From assembly GCA_028023455.1 (NCBI GenBank), contig JAQFVV010000156.1:1073236-1137235 (forward strand): a stretch of DNA of 64,000 nt, in the 5' to 3' direction. A model generated the notes under the pieces. The model did no database searches and had not been told where the DNA came from. It was given only the letters and a program-made list of their open reading frames with translations. Made by a program: the position numbers and the translations under genes. This document shows, piece by piece, positions 24,798 to 36,371 of the stretch. Positions within the stretch are counted from its first letter, which is position 1. Each line of letters starts with the position of its first letter. Source of the stretch: Epiperipatus broadwayi (taxonomy: Eukaryota > Onychophora > Udeonychophora > Euonychophora > Peripatidae).

Positions 24798-25763
24798 TTA
24801 CTTAAAAATAATTCCAAAATAACTATATCTATTCACCATACTTAACTTAATATCTCCCAATAAAAATTCTACATCTTCTCTTTTCCCAGTATTAACCATC
24901 TTTATAATTGATTTTTCTTCACTAAATTTAATTCCCATCTCTTTACCCTCCCTTGCACATGTCCTCAGCATAACTTCCATATCTTCTCTTCTTTCTGCAC
25001 TCAAAAATATATCATCCACAAAAAAAGACCTCACAAAATATATACTTCCTTACTACCTATTAAGGGTATTTTTATCCCTCTTCCTAATCTTTCTATTGCT
25101 CTTTCCACTTCACTCAAATACAATACAAACAAAATAGGTGACATAGGGTATCCTTGGCTTAGTCCCACCACATTTTTAACTTTAACTGATTCTATATTCC
25201 CTAATTGATATATATAATAATTATTTTCATATAATTTCTTAATAATATCTACTAAAGCTTTACCCATTCCCAAATTTGCTAAACTTATCTATAATCTATT
25301 TCAATTTACTCTATCATGTGCCTTCTCTATATCTATAAAATTCATATATAACTGTTTACCTGAATTTCTACTTATATCTATAAGTTGTGTAACTACAAAT
25401 AAACTATCTCCTATATGCCTATCTAATCTAAACTCTCCTTGCGTTTTCCCTACATTATTTCCTTCCATCCATTTTAAAACTCTTCTAGCCACCATATATG
25501 AGAAAACTTTATATAAAACTGATGTTACCACTATCGGGTCTATAATTATTTAACTTTCTATGATTCTTACCCTTTCCTTTAAATAATAATCTTACTCTTG
25601 TATTACTCCAACTACTTGGGAAAACTGTATCCTGTGCCATCTTATTAAAACAGGATAATAAATTTACTTTTGCCTTATATCCTAAATTCATTACCATCTC
25701 TGCTGCCCATTCATATAAACCCCTTGCCTTTCCATTTTTCAATTTCTTCTTTACCTCATTCAA
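24798..25763 (-). pseudogene. Reverse transcriptase region of the second LINE
   Basis: Reading 5' to 3' on the minus strand: LKNGKARG and LFKGKGKN...NYRP (25509-25763) are the usual approach to the RT fingers. QLYMNFIDIEKAHDRVN (25301-25531) is motif A with both aspartates. VVGLSQGYPMSPILFVLYL (25031-25273) is motif B. SFFVDDIFLSAE (24798-25034) is motif C, FVDD in place of YADD. At least four frame breaks separate these pieces. The protein would have been the element's reverse transcriptase and is not functional here. Confidence 0.85.
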
Positions 25764-26280
25764 TTTTCTGAAAACCTAATATTCCCATTACTATATGCTT
25801 TCATGTTTTCTATCACTCTATCCTTCACATCTAACATCTTTTCTATATTTATTACATATCTATTTAAAATTCTCTCTAAATCTTCTTTAGAGCTACACTC
25901 TATTCCCTCATCATCTAGTAATACTATCTCCCTCTCCCCTACATTTTCTCATTTTAATGTAATTCCAAAATTTTTTACTCCCATCTCTTCCACTTTTACT
26001 AATATCCTCCAACAATTTATTATTCAATTTCATTCTCTCTCTATAATTATCTATTTTAGCCAACTTCTTCTTTTCTAAGTACTTTTCCCATTTAGCATTA
26101 ATATCTTTTTCACTTTCTGCATGCTTCTTTCCTCTCTTTTACACTTTTATTAATTCTCATTTTTTATTACTTTTATTCTTCTGAATAGTCTCACCTAAAG
26201 CCCCATTTGCCACTTTTTCTACTTCTTTACACCAGTCCTTATACTCATCCCCAACCAACTCTTCCATGCTTGCTTCAACT

Positions 26281-26362
26281 TGATGTGATGTGATGTGATG
26301 TATTGTAGCTTCTCCTTAAACGAAGTCAAGAATATCTGAGCAATTATGTCCAGATAAACCTG
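26281..26362 (-). repeat. Second-LINE 3' tail copy
   Basis: A tgatg-type repeat is followed by the gtagcttctccttaaacgaa block, the same as at 23731-23815 and, inverted, at 41878-41955. Three copies of one tail with only one attached coding region suggests 5'-truncated copies or a SINE using this tail. Confidence 0.75.
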
Positions 26363-26364
26363 TT

Positions 26365-27555
26365 ACCCACTTAATTTATGCGAACAGTGCTGCCACCAAT
26401 CAACATTTTATTTTAGAGTTTCGCTTCTAAAAGAATAAATCAAGTGGCTGAGCACATTCCACTCATATCAAAACCCATTAAACATACAAAGTAAGTATCA
26501 ATAATCAAACAACATCGCAAAATATCAAATAAATAGAATAACGAACCGGTGCGTTCAGTATGTAAACGGATTTGGGCTTTGCAGATTCGTTTGCATGCTT
26601 AGCAATAAATCCATTTCAAGGGTATTATTATTCTTTTATCCCCCTTCCTTCTTCCTGTAGATGAAATGACCATACTCATTTGATAGTAGCTGATGGTGAT
26701 GATAGTGACTTACGACAAAAGTGCCTGAAATAAAACTGTTTATTAATAGTATAACAACTTTTTTTTTTTTTTTTTACCAGGAAGCTATATAATAATTAAT
26801 TTTATGAACGCATAAATCTGCACATTTGTTTGTAAAATGTCTATTTTATTATTTATTCAGTCTTTTCACACGAACAAATATAATCTAAGATGTCATACAA
26901 GAATGATTAATAGATTCATTAAATACTTAATAATAATAATAAAACTAATTAATTGTAATAAGCGTAGTTATTTTTTTGCTAATTTATATTTCTAAAAGTT
27001 TAGCGCACGTTTTTATTATTATAATTAAATTAACAATCGAATGGTTTTATTACTCGGGAGTTCATACGAATTTGGTACATTAAACCACGCGAGACATTAT
27101 TATAATTGGTAATATAAATATTATTGTTTGATATTTATAATTAAACGCTAATTATTTATTTATCACTAGTGTTGTTTTTAAAATTAATAATGAATTTCAG
27201 AGTGGATCAAAAGTCCTTGACATTTTTAAAATTTATTAAAAACATAAAAATAAATAAAATAAACAATATTTTTACATTGCCAATTTACTGTAATGCGCAA
27301 AACCTTTTCTTGTACAAATTTTCATATGTGATTTAATAACATAATTCTAGCCTTATTCACTTTAGCATTTCACATTTCTAATAACTACATTTGTGACCTT
27401 TAACAAGATTAGCGATAAAAATTGGATCTGCAATTATTAGATCATCTTGATTCTTCTGAAAAACCAATCATATAGTTTTTTTTATTTTTTATAGTTGTTT
27501 CTAAAAAGGTATTTGGGTAATATTTGAATACAAGTATAATGAATGTACTGAACTT
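26365..27555. other. Gene-free stretch
   Basis: No gene found. Poly-T at 26760-26776. A segment at 27035-27062 (aatcgaatggttttattact) is echoed at 63817-63842. Confidence 0.4.
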
Positions 27556-27560
27556 TAGAT

Positions 27561-27729
27561 ATAATTAGAGAGATTTGAACACAGACGTTCAAGCTTTTTT
27601 CAACTATCCACTCCATCTCATATGATCGATACACATGACCACATATATGTGTAAAAGATAAATGATCTCTAATAAGACGTATTTCGAGATGAACCAACTC
27701 TCATTATTTGGTCTAGATCATCATCTCCT

Positions 27730-27760
<31 letters not shown>

Positions 27761-28131
27761 ACCAGGGTTCGATTTACATTAAGATAGCAAATCTTCAAAG
27801 TTTAATGGACAAGCTTGAATCATCTCCACCCTTCAACACTTCAGCCACCCAAATTATTGAACAAAACAATATTGGCTTTGAGCATTTTAACATCAGATTT
27901 TCAATAATATGGAATCGAAGCCTGTCCATTAAATTTGAAGACTTGCTACCTTAATATAAACAAAGCACTGATTATTTATATATGGAAAATGGTGATCTAG
28001 ACTAACTGATAAGTGCTGATTTCATCATGAAATACATATATTGAAAATCTTTTTTTTTTCACATGTATGTGGTCATGGAGTGGATAGTTGAAGGGAACTT
28101 GAAAGTCTGGGTTCAAATCCTCTCTAATTAC
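27561..28131. mobile_element. Foldback element of the GCTGGTTCA family, copy 1
   Basis: Inverted arms of about 210 bp (about 27561-27790 and 27930-28131) surround an inner segment which itself is partly palindromic. The outer part of each arm reads, outward, gatcatttatctttt, cacatgtatgtggtcatg, a gagtggatagttgaa block and a terminal gttcaaatcc that resembles a pol III B box. A short TA/CA dinucleotide run lies inside. No protein. Related copies: 29430-29860, 33126-33260, 59268-59930 and 61988-62880. Confidence 0.82.
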
Positions 28132-28134
28132 ATA

Positions 28135-28770
28135 AAAAGAGTTGGAGAAATTTGTATTAACACAGTAAAATAATTTACAGAAGTTATCTGATAGAAAATG
28201 TTTTTGTAAAAGATTCAAACCCAAACTGGAACATGAAATTTCTCTTATGATGATAATGAAAATATTTGAATGAATGACATTTGTCTACAAAAAAAAATTG
28301 AAATTTTTTGTTTAGTATATATAGTACTGTCATGATGCATATCATTGTATCACTATTATAAGCAAATTATAAACTTCAAACAACATGTATATGCAAATGT
28401 ATATATTTTTTATTTTTATTGGTGCATTTTTAACATTAACCTAATCATATCTCAACCATCCATCAGCCCAGAAATCAGACAAACTTATTTCGCTATGGAT
28501 ACATTTTGAAACATCTGACATGATGAGAACAAGCTTGAAAACTGTCCCCCCTCCCATGTATTTACAGATAATATATATTTACTGATCAAAAGTAATCAAC
28601 ATAAAGTATTTGCCACATAATTGAAGTTATTTATTATATTTTCCAAGTGAAAAAAAAAAACTTTTAAAGAGTAAAACTTTATTTATATTATCACTAAAAA
28701 TGCAAGGTTGTCTTCCTGCCTGCACCCTCTAGCGTCTAAATTTCATATACTTGCACATGCTGGTAATAAG
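28135..28770. other. Gene-free stretch
   Basis: No gene or element recognised. Confidence 0.4.
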
Positions 28771-28775
28771 ATTAG

Positions 28776-28889
28776 CAAATTCTCCATACAGTAATGCCAC
28801 CAAGTGCAAGGGATTGTATGCACAAACCTTCCTGCATCCATTGATTATGAAGGCTTGCACTTGGTGTTACTATTGTATGGAGAGTTTGG
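28776..28889. repeat. Short hairpin of the FB2 family
   Basis: Arms 28776-28811 and 28853-28889 (caaattctccatacagtaat and its complement at the outer edge) enclose a catccattgatta core, as in FB2. About 114 bp in total, miniature-element sized. It abuts the RTE fragment that starts at about 28892. Confidence 0.8.
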
Positions 28890-29199
28890 TACTTCTATTG
28901 TTCTTTATTACTATACAATTCTTTATAGAATTCTTCCATCCATTATATATTGTCATCTCTTTTATTAATAATAATTCTATATTTTTTATTGCAGAAATAC
29001 GTTTCCTATCAATTACAATATCTTGTTTTATATCTTTGAGTCTTTTTATTTTCTTTTATAGTTTTTTTTTTTACTAATTCACAATTATATTTTCCTATAT
29101 TAATTAACCTTTTTTTTAACCATTTTACAAAATGTAAATATTGTTACAATTTGAATTACAAATATCAAACTTTCTCCACCCACAACTTTGACACCAATC

Positions 29200-29345
29200 A
29201 CTTCAGATAAATACAGTAATGATTACCTAAGTAATATTTACAAAGGCAATAAACCTAAAGCATGTGCGGTTGAAAATGCTAAGGTAGGAACCTCTACTGG
29301 TCTTAACCACAAGCTTACACATTGGAACAAAAGAGGAGAACGATT
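29200..29345 (-). repeat. Dispersed repeat, inverted partner of 16842-16990
   Basis: Reverse-complement match to 16842-16990, including the aaagcatgtgcggttgaaaa and taaccacaagcttac blocks. It lies inside RTE copy B, so it postdates that insertion. Confidence 0.7.
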
Positions 29346-29429
29346 ACCACAAATTATTTACTAGTTTAAAAACACACACACACAATGGAGTTATTCACAT
29401 TGTATTGTTTCATATGTAAATATCTTTAT

Positions 29430-29860
29430 AAATTTATTAAATAACTTCCACACCTGCACATATTCTTTCCAAATCATAGAAATGAAGATACAAGAAAAAG
29501 CAATTGACCCACAAGATGCATTAAGTGCTGAACCAGCACTCATCATTTGATCCATATCATAATTTCTCATATGTATCTTTATTATATGCACAGTATTTAT
29601 CAATAGTAAATTGTTACATTTTGGATTACAAAAACTGATGGAATAAGTTTGATACATGTAATTTGAAGTGGAATGATTTACTAATGATAAATAAATACGT
29701 ATAATAATGATATATATATATATATGGTGTTGACCTGGATAAACTGATGAGTGCTGGTTCAACATGAAATGCATTTTGGAGGTCGTTTATCTTTATTCAT
29801 ATAATTTAGAAATAATATGTGGTAGTGTGGAGGTTGTTTAATATATTTATAAACTTTAAA
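29430..29860. mobile_element. Foldback element of the GCTGGTTCA family, copy 2
   Basis: Inverted arms, about 29430-29562 and 29729-29860, meet around a loop containing a TA run. Arm landmarks are aaccagcactcatcattt and its complement. It sits within RTE copy B. The minus-strand frame at 29391-29774 simply reads through it. Confidence 0.75.
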
Positions 29861-31294
29861 TATTTAATTATTTTTAATGGAGCATTTTTAAAGATTTTAT
29901 ATTTTTTATATACATTGTCATGTCGTAGAAAAAAAATTACTGACAAAATGCAGTTCTTAATAATGTATCTCTTATCTTATTATTGATTTCAATTAATTCA
30001 GAATCATCTATTAAATCTATTGTTATTTAAACTGATTTGCACTTTCTATTTGAAATGCATTGTAGTCTTTCTGAAGGTTATGAAAATCAAAAGTTAATAC
30101 TATATTAATAGTTTTAGTTTTTTAATTTTGCATTAATAGTGTATTAGATCTTACTAATCAATTATCACTTTTATTGTTGAATCTACTGAAAATATTACTA
30201 TATTGAAATATATTTTTCTATTAGTCAAATATGTAATCCAATTCTGCTTGAATGCTTCCATGTACTTTTCCATTTTGCATTCTTCTCAAAGAAAAAAAAA
30301 TCATAATGTACTCTCCACAATTGATGTCCTCTGTCATTTCTATCAGCATAAAAAGTGTACTCACAACACTATCATCTTTTAGTCATTTACCAATTCTAGC
30401 ATTAAAGTCTCCTGTAACAATTTTAAAATGTCGTTATGTCTGTGCAAAAGCATTTTGTAGACGCATATAAAAATCCTCTACTTTTTTACTTCAATGAAAA
30501 CGTTTTGAGGCATAAACCTGAATTATCTACATTTCATATATTTCATTAATTTGAATAACTAATCTTTCCACTTTATCTGATAGGTCATCAATCTCTACAG
30601 TGTTGTACATCCACGTTTTATTTATAATAAATTTTATTCCATTTATTCTACAATATTGGTGTCTTTGCAGTAATATACAGATTCACATTTTAAATAGTCT
30701 AATAATGTCCCATTTAATATTAACCAGTTCTTCTTTCAATTCATGCAATCTTACATCACTTGAAAATGATCTAAAGTTGTATATACTTAAACAAAACATT
30801 GGCATTAAATAGTAACCTATATTCATAATCAGAGGATTTTTAATATTCTCTGTCTTGAACTGATAACCACTGGCTTGACTGGTTATTTTACAGTCTTCTG
30901 AAAATAAATACCATAATTTAGTTTTGTCTGTCTTAACTATAAATATCTAATAAAAATATCATTCATAAACATTTATTCTGCCTTTATAAAAATGACATGA
31001 TATTTGAGAAAGGTCAGGCAACCGAAAAGAAAGACCATTATATATATATATATATATATTGTTTTAACCTCAGGTGTAAAAAGCCTTTAAATTCACCAAG
31101 CCAGTTGACATGTGTTGGGGAACCACTCATTCATGTTCATTTACTATAAAAATACTCATATAGTAATAACAACTGCAGCATTAAAAACTTAAAAAATAAA
31201 CATTTTGAATTGTCTTTCTTGGTTTATTTAAGGTCTCAAAGAGGAATCAAAAAGTCACCTTTCACTTAAAGATTAAAATTTTTTTCTGCATCAA

Positions 31295-32675
31295 TATATA
31301 TAAACTTTCCCCAGCGGTTAATATTATTTAATACACTAGGTTATACCTCCAACACTGATTTATTAAGTAAAAAAAATACTCTCAATCCAAAGCACAAGAT
31401 AAAACTTTTAAAGATAAAAAAATGGACCAACTTATCTCTTTTGCATAAATTCATTTATAAAGTTTGAAACAATTTGGAAAGAAATCAAGAAGATCTTATA
31501 TGTATGATTATTATTACATATATTATTGACGTTATATGTATTTTAGATGTATCAGTGATTTATTTAAATATATATATTTAACTAAGTGTGTGATGCACAA
31601 TTGATTTTTTATTGAGAAAATTGTTTGGATCCCTGAATTTTATTGATAAAAATGCAATAAAGGCAGAAAAATCCAAATAAGAAATGATAAATTTGAAAAT
31701 TACGATTTACATTAGACATTTCAATACTATTACAATGCAATACCTTGAGTAATAGGTGTAAAAAAATACAAAATTGTTGGTTATGGTTTTTTTAATGAAA
31801 AAAAAACTTATGGATTTTATTTGTTTCATTGATTTAAATTATTTGTTTAAAGCTACTTAGAAACATTGTTAGAATATCAAAAAGCAATACTCTTATTTAA
31901 AGCAGTGAAAAATTGTATTGCTTCCCTTTTCCTAACCTTACTGCATGCTATTGCTTTTCATGTATTGCAACCATTCAGTAGATTGTTTTTGATATAATTT
32001 TTACCTTATAAATGGTGTCTACGTTTGCACTAAAACCATTCTAGAATTTATTATTTACTTGCCTTTAACTAACTTTACATAATGCATTCATTACCATTAT
32101 GTCCCAAAACTGGAAAAAGTACTTATGGGACATCATGTTTTAAGTAATGGTTATTGTATTATCATGCCATGTTGACAATAGTGTCTAGCAAAGATAATGC
32201 ATTAAGTTTGTATTTAATATTTTCAAGGTTTAACTGAGCATAAAATATTTGTATTGATAATGATTATAATGACTTGAATAATTGAAATAAATATTTTGCT
32301 GATTTTTAAATAATGATGCAAAAATATAGATATCTGCATTTAATAATATTCCATCCTATTGAATCATTATGATGTAATAAAATTAAATTAATATTTTGTA
32401 ATCTTCCAAATGGAATCCATATAGACATTTTTTAAATATGGTAGAAATACGTCAGCTGCAAGTCTAGAATGTGTTTAGAGAAATATGAACCCATAAAATT
32501 CTACTACCTAATCATTTAACAATACTTTTATTACCACAACTGATAAAAGTACCTGAGAGAAAACATTATGAGAGGAATATTCTTATTAACATCAGGGTAA
32601 TTACTTTCAAAGACTTTATTAAACAGGTTGCATCAAGAAATTGATGAATGATTACCGGAGATTCTGTGTGCTTTT
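31295..32675. other. Gene-free stretch
   Basis: No gene found. A short hairpin with cattaccattatgtccc and its approximate complement lies at about 32089-32149. Confidence 0.4.
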
Positions 32676-32681
32676 ATTTTT

Positions 32682-32790
32682 TTTCATACGTCATAGCATC
32701 GGCTGGGAAGCAAACCCGCAACAACCGTCTGCAAACAACTGCTTGATTGCAAGGCTTCTGCTCTGATCTCTCGGCTAACAACACTTGAAA
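32682..32790 (-). repeat. tRNA-derived SINE, copy 1
   Basis: Minus-strand sequence has an A-box-like ttagccgagagatcagagc and a B-box-like gcgggtttgcttccc, then a catgacata-like tail and a short poly-A (poly-T at 32682 on the plus strand). The same unit occurs at 34465-34581 and 49848-49945. The spacing with an extended variable region resembles a leucine/serine-class tRNA. Confidence 0.8.
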
Positions 32791-32799
32791 GTCTGCTAA

Positions 32800-33120
32800 G
32801 ATGATTTCTGTTGCTAAGCAAATGCAAGGAAAGTTAGTTTTAAAAGGTATAATTTAAATTGCTTTTATTAATTTGACACAATTATTTAAAAAAGCCTGAT
32901 CAAACTGATTAAAAATAGATGATATGTTAGTTGTAACATGTTGAAGGCTTTCATACTGGTGGGTGTGAGGTGCCACGCTTCTATTAGTCACGTGGTTATC
33001 CACACTTTTATTAGTCACGTAGTTAACTAAAAATACTTATTAAAAAATTAAAAAAATTTTTTTGCCTTATTTCGAGAAAATCTTTTAAAATGTTTATTGC
33101 TAATAATTTTGCTTTTATTA
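32800..33120. other. Gene-free stretch
   Basis: Contains a short direct repeat at 32978-33021 (ttattagtcacgt twice). Nothing else recognised. Confidence 0.4.
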
Positions 33121-33125
33121 TTTTA

Positions 33126-33260
33126 GTTCAGCACGAGATACGTATATTGGAGATCATTTATCTTTTTCACATGTATATAGTCATGTGCATCCGTTGCATA
33201 AGATGGTGTGGATAGCTATAGAGAGCTTGAAAGTCTAAGTTCAAGTTCCTTACAAATAAT
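33126..33260 (+). repeat. Solo arm of the GCTGGTTCA foldback family
   Basis: One arm only: gttcagcacgagatacgtat, gagatcatttatctttttca, catgtatatagtcatgtg and a terminal gttcaagttcct resembling a B box. No inverted partner lies nearby. It may be the ancestral SINE-like unit from which the foldbacks are built. Confidence 0.7.
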
Positions 33261-33261
33261 T

Positions 33262-34450
33262 TTTGAAACTTTTATCTGCATATATGTTATTTTCTCTGAC
33301 TGAAGGCAATCGGGCAGTAAAGCACTTTATTAAAAAAAAATGTTGATTATAGACAATGACAGTTTGATATTATTTCATGCTTACTTAATATAATTCATTT
33401 TCTTCATCATCATTACCATTAGTCATTTGTCAAAAGGCAAGGCACATATATGATCATAAAAATTATAACTTAAACTTTAATGCGCCCTTTTCAACAGTGA
33501 AACTTATTTGCTCTTCTCCCACGTGATCAAGAGGTGAATAGTGATAGAGTATTCAAGTAGTAAGTAGATCATTGGCCAGATTGATATTCTATATTATTTA
33601 TCTTTTTTCAATCTAGACCAATCAAAGACTCTTATTCTTTAGAGTTAGACAGTTCAAGGGCAGCCACTCAGATGAGTTGGATTGGAGTAAGATGTGCTGG
33701 TTAGAGAGTTAAAAAAGTGTGGATTGATTTTCGACCCATCACATGACCTTTTAAGCAACAGCTATACAATAAATAAATGCTTTCAAAATGGCATTGTTAA
33801 TGAACAGAATTGTGATTATGTTAACATTTTGTAATTATATCGGAATCTTTTAAATATTGTAACCAATGCATTATAAAAGTGTTTAATAATATATATATAG
33901 AATCTTTCAATAGCGTTTCTTCTGTTATAAAAAGATATATATATATATACGAAGACAAAGTCAAAACAAACCAATTTAGTTTATATATTTTAAATTAGTA
34001 ATAAAACAAGTTTGAAACTTCTTAAGTTCTTTGACCATTGACTTAATTCAGTTGTCTCTCTAATTTCTTACTTTTCAAATACTTTTATACCAAGTCATAT
34101 TAGATTTTCTATAAAAAGTTTTTTGTAAAAAATAAATTGAAATCAGCATCTCTGGAGGCTAAAAATAATACAATTTTGAATAATACATTTGCTCAAAATT
34201 TAGATAGAGAAGGAAATAAAATTTATTTTATGTTCTACTATTACAAATAATTTAACAGTAATTTATAGCTGTAGATATGATGAAGATATATATGAGAGAG
34301 AAATGGTGACTTTATAGTTGTCTAATATCAGGAAATTTTTAAAGTAAAATATAAACTGATTAAAAATAATAAACTTGTATATATTTTGAAAAGTTTCTGG
34401 ATTTAATAATACAAGAGTGAATCTCATCTGCTGATCAAATATGAAGAGCT
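33262..34450. other. Gene-free stretch
   Basis: No gene. TA runs at 33888-33898 and 33936-33949. Confidence 0.4.
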
Positions 34451-34464
34451 AAGGGGAGTTTTTT

Positions 34465-34581
34465 GTCAAGCGTTGTTAACTGAGAGGTCAGCGCAGCCGC
34501 CTTGCGAGCAAGCAGTTGGTTGCAGACGCTTGTTGCGGGTTCGTTCGCCTCCCGGCCGATGCCATGACATATGAAAAAAAA
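34465..34581 (+). mobile_element. tRNA-derived SINE, copy 2, with 11 bp target duplication
   Basis: The 117 bp unit is flanked by gggagtttttt at 34454-34464 and 34582-34592, which fixes its ends. Its tRNA-like head has A-box-like sequence after gttgttaactgag and the B box gcgggttcgttcgcc, followed by gccatgacatatg and a short A tail. It would be transcribed by RNA polymerase III and mobilised by a LINE partner not identified here. The short frame at 34466-34753 is not a gene. Confidence 0.9.
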
Positions 34582-34592
34582 GGGAGTTTTTT

Positions 34593-35365
34593 AGGTAGTT
34601 GCGTTTAACTAACAAGTTTAGGAGATTTTTTTTTTTAGTTAACCACCAATACTGCACAATCTTTTTACACTTGTGATTCCATACCTCTAAAGAAAATTTG
34701 ATGTAACCCCCGCTTGTGATCCCATCGTCAGATGAAAATTTGATATGACCCATTTTTGTTTTTACTATGCATAATTTATAAGTACGAGTATGTAAAAATA
34801 TTCATAATAAAATGATAATAGTTTTAAACTTAATATACAAATCTATATATTCTAATATTTTAGTATTAAGCACATGCGAATTGAAATGAAATTATTAAAA
34901 AAAATGTAAACTTATAAAATAATAATAATAATGATATATACAAAAACAATTTATTTTCATGTGGTTGTTGTCTATTTTAAAAAACTAAACTTTTTCAAAA
35001 AAAAAAAAAAAAACTTATCATTATCTGAAACTTAAAAAAGTTTTTTAAAAATGTTGCAATCCCAAACAATTTTTATGCAATCCCCTGAGGGGTCGTGAAC
35101 CACAGGTTGAGCACACTGACATATGCAACCTGATACAGATATTCAATAATTGGCCAATTAGCTAGAGTAAAATAAAATAATTAGAGTGCATATACATTTT
35201 ATCACTATTGAAAAAATTATGGTATATCTATGCAGGAACTGTGTTCATGGTTTATTAAGATGGTGTTATCATATTCCTCACTGCATATACTTATATAATT
35301 TTCTGAACACTGTCAATATTGTATTATTTTAATTTATTAGAAATCCAAGTAAATGTAAAATGATC
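34593..35365. other. Gene-free stretch
   Basis: No gene. Poly-A tract at 35000-35013. Nothing else recognised. Confidence 0.4.
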
Positions 35366-35369
35366 ATTT

Positions 35370-35740
35370 ACATTTGCAATATCAGTTCTTATAAAGATGG
35401 CCATTCTAACAAATTATATTAATAGGGCTGACATTTAAGATCCTAGCATAAGTAAACATAGCTTATTTCAATATAGATAATAATGAAATTTCATAAATTT
35501 ACACTCATTTTGATATTATTTATGAGTAAATAATAAATCAAATGTGTAATATTAGTAAATACAATTTTTAATGTTAAAATGAGTAGAAATGAATTCTACC
35601 TTATAAAATTTCATTATCAACCATATAAAAAAAGTTATGTTTATATCTAAAGTATGATTATGAATTTCAGTTCTATTAATGTAATTTGTTGGATTTATCA
35701 TTTCTATAAGAACTGGGATGGCAAGTATAAATGGCCATTT
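35370..35740. repeat. Diverged inverted-repeat element
   Basis: cagttcttataaagatggcc and tattaatag blocks near 35383-35435 pair with their complements near 35672-35745. gaaatttcataaatttacac at about 35487 pairs with a block near 35585-35615. The arms are imperfect and the element is old. The minus frame at 35552-35779 reads through the right arm. Confidence 0.6.
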
Positions 35741-35865
35741 TATATTTGTTTGCCTTTTTAACAAATAAGAGTCATTCACTGATATTGATATAGTTTAGAA
35801 AAGTTATCATTTTTAGTTTTTATATATTTAGTTTGAAATGTACTTATTAATATATATAATAAAAT

Positions 35866-36008
35866 ATATTCTACCAGAGTATATAGACAATTGTCAACTA
35901 TTATGGTAATAAATCTTTGGTAGCAAATAACAAAGTAACAAATAGTTTAGTACCAAAGATTTATTACTATAATAGTAGATAACTGTCTACATACTTTGGC
36001 AGAAAATA
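35866..36008. repeat. Miniature inverted-repeat element
   Basis: Arms 35866-35925 and 35950-36008 are complementary: ttctaccagagtatatagac at the left edge and its approximate complement at the right, with a ggtaataaatctttggta inner block. About 143 bp, non-coding. Confidence 0.8.
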
Positions 36009-36118
36009 ATTTATTACATATTATCTACGCTAAAATAAATTTATACGATATAATATAATATAAAATAACTAACAGCAATAATATATACAATAACAATAAT
36101 AATAAACATCAAAGCTCT

Positions 36119-36305
36119 TTTCACCAAATATTAATTTTTGCCCGTTCAATGCTTGGAACTATTTTACAATTAATGTAATAGTAAAATAGTTCCAATATAC
36201 TGAAAAGAGCAAAAATTAATATTTTCCGAAAAGAGCTTTACAATTACAATGTAATTGTAAAATAGTTCCAACACAGTGAAAAGAGCAAAAATTAATATTT
36301 ACCGA
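36119..36305. repeat. Compound hairpin with three copies of a short unit
   Basis: The aaagagcaaaaattaatat block appears once inverted (about 36117-36140) and twice direct (36202-36223, 36280-36302). gtaaaatagttccaa and its complement also repeat. It looks like a small hairpin element with one arm duplicated in tandem. Confidence 0.75.
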
Positions 36306-36371
36306 ATTTGTGTATTATTATTATATACATTATTACTGTTATATAAAATTATTTTATATCTATGCTATATA

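Larger units (their letters stand above)
23731..26362 (-). mobile_element. Second LINE (non-RTE), heavily broken, with ACATC-repeat tail
   Basis: Minus-strand frames carry successive segments of a non-LTR reverse transcriptase and its C-terminal zinc knuckle, each separated by stops or frameshifts. No apurinic endonuclease domain was found, so the 5' part is missing or unrecognisable. On the element strand the 3' end reads into acatcacatcacatc at 23731-23745. A second copy of the roughly 80 bp tail block lies immediately beyond the coding part at 26281-26362 in the same orientation, probably the end of another insertion. Sequence style fits the broad I/R1/CR1-type group; the clade is not assigned. 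Confidence 0.82.
28892..31290 (-). mobile_element. Decayed RTE LINE copy B, 5' half, interrupted by foldback and other DNA
   Basis: Minus-strand homology to the full-length RTE at 55089-58388. The block 28892-29140 corresponds to about 56623-56870, 29930-30140 to about 56990-57160, and 30205-31290 to about 57270-58388, including endonuclease-coding and 5' UTR sequence. Between 29150 and 29930 lie the repeat at 29200-29345 and a foldback at 29430-29860 not present in the full-length copy, so they inserted later. The 5' boundary agrees with that of the intact copy. Stops and indels are frequent throughout. Confidence 0.82.

Noticed and set aside
32682-32790. Functional tRNA gene
   Set aside because: The A and B boxes are followed by a repeat tail and poly-A, and the unit recurs with target duplications, so it is a SINE.
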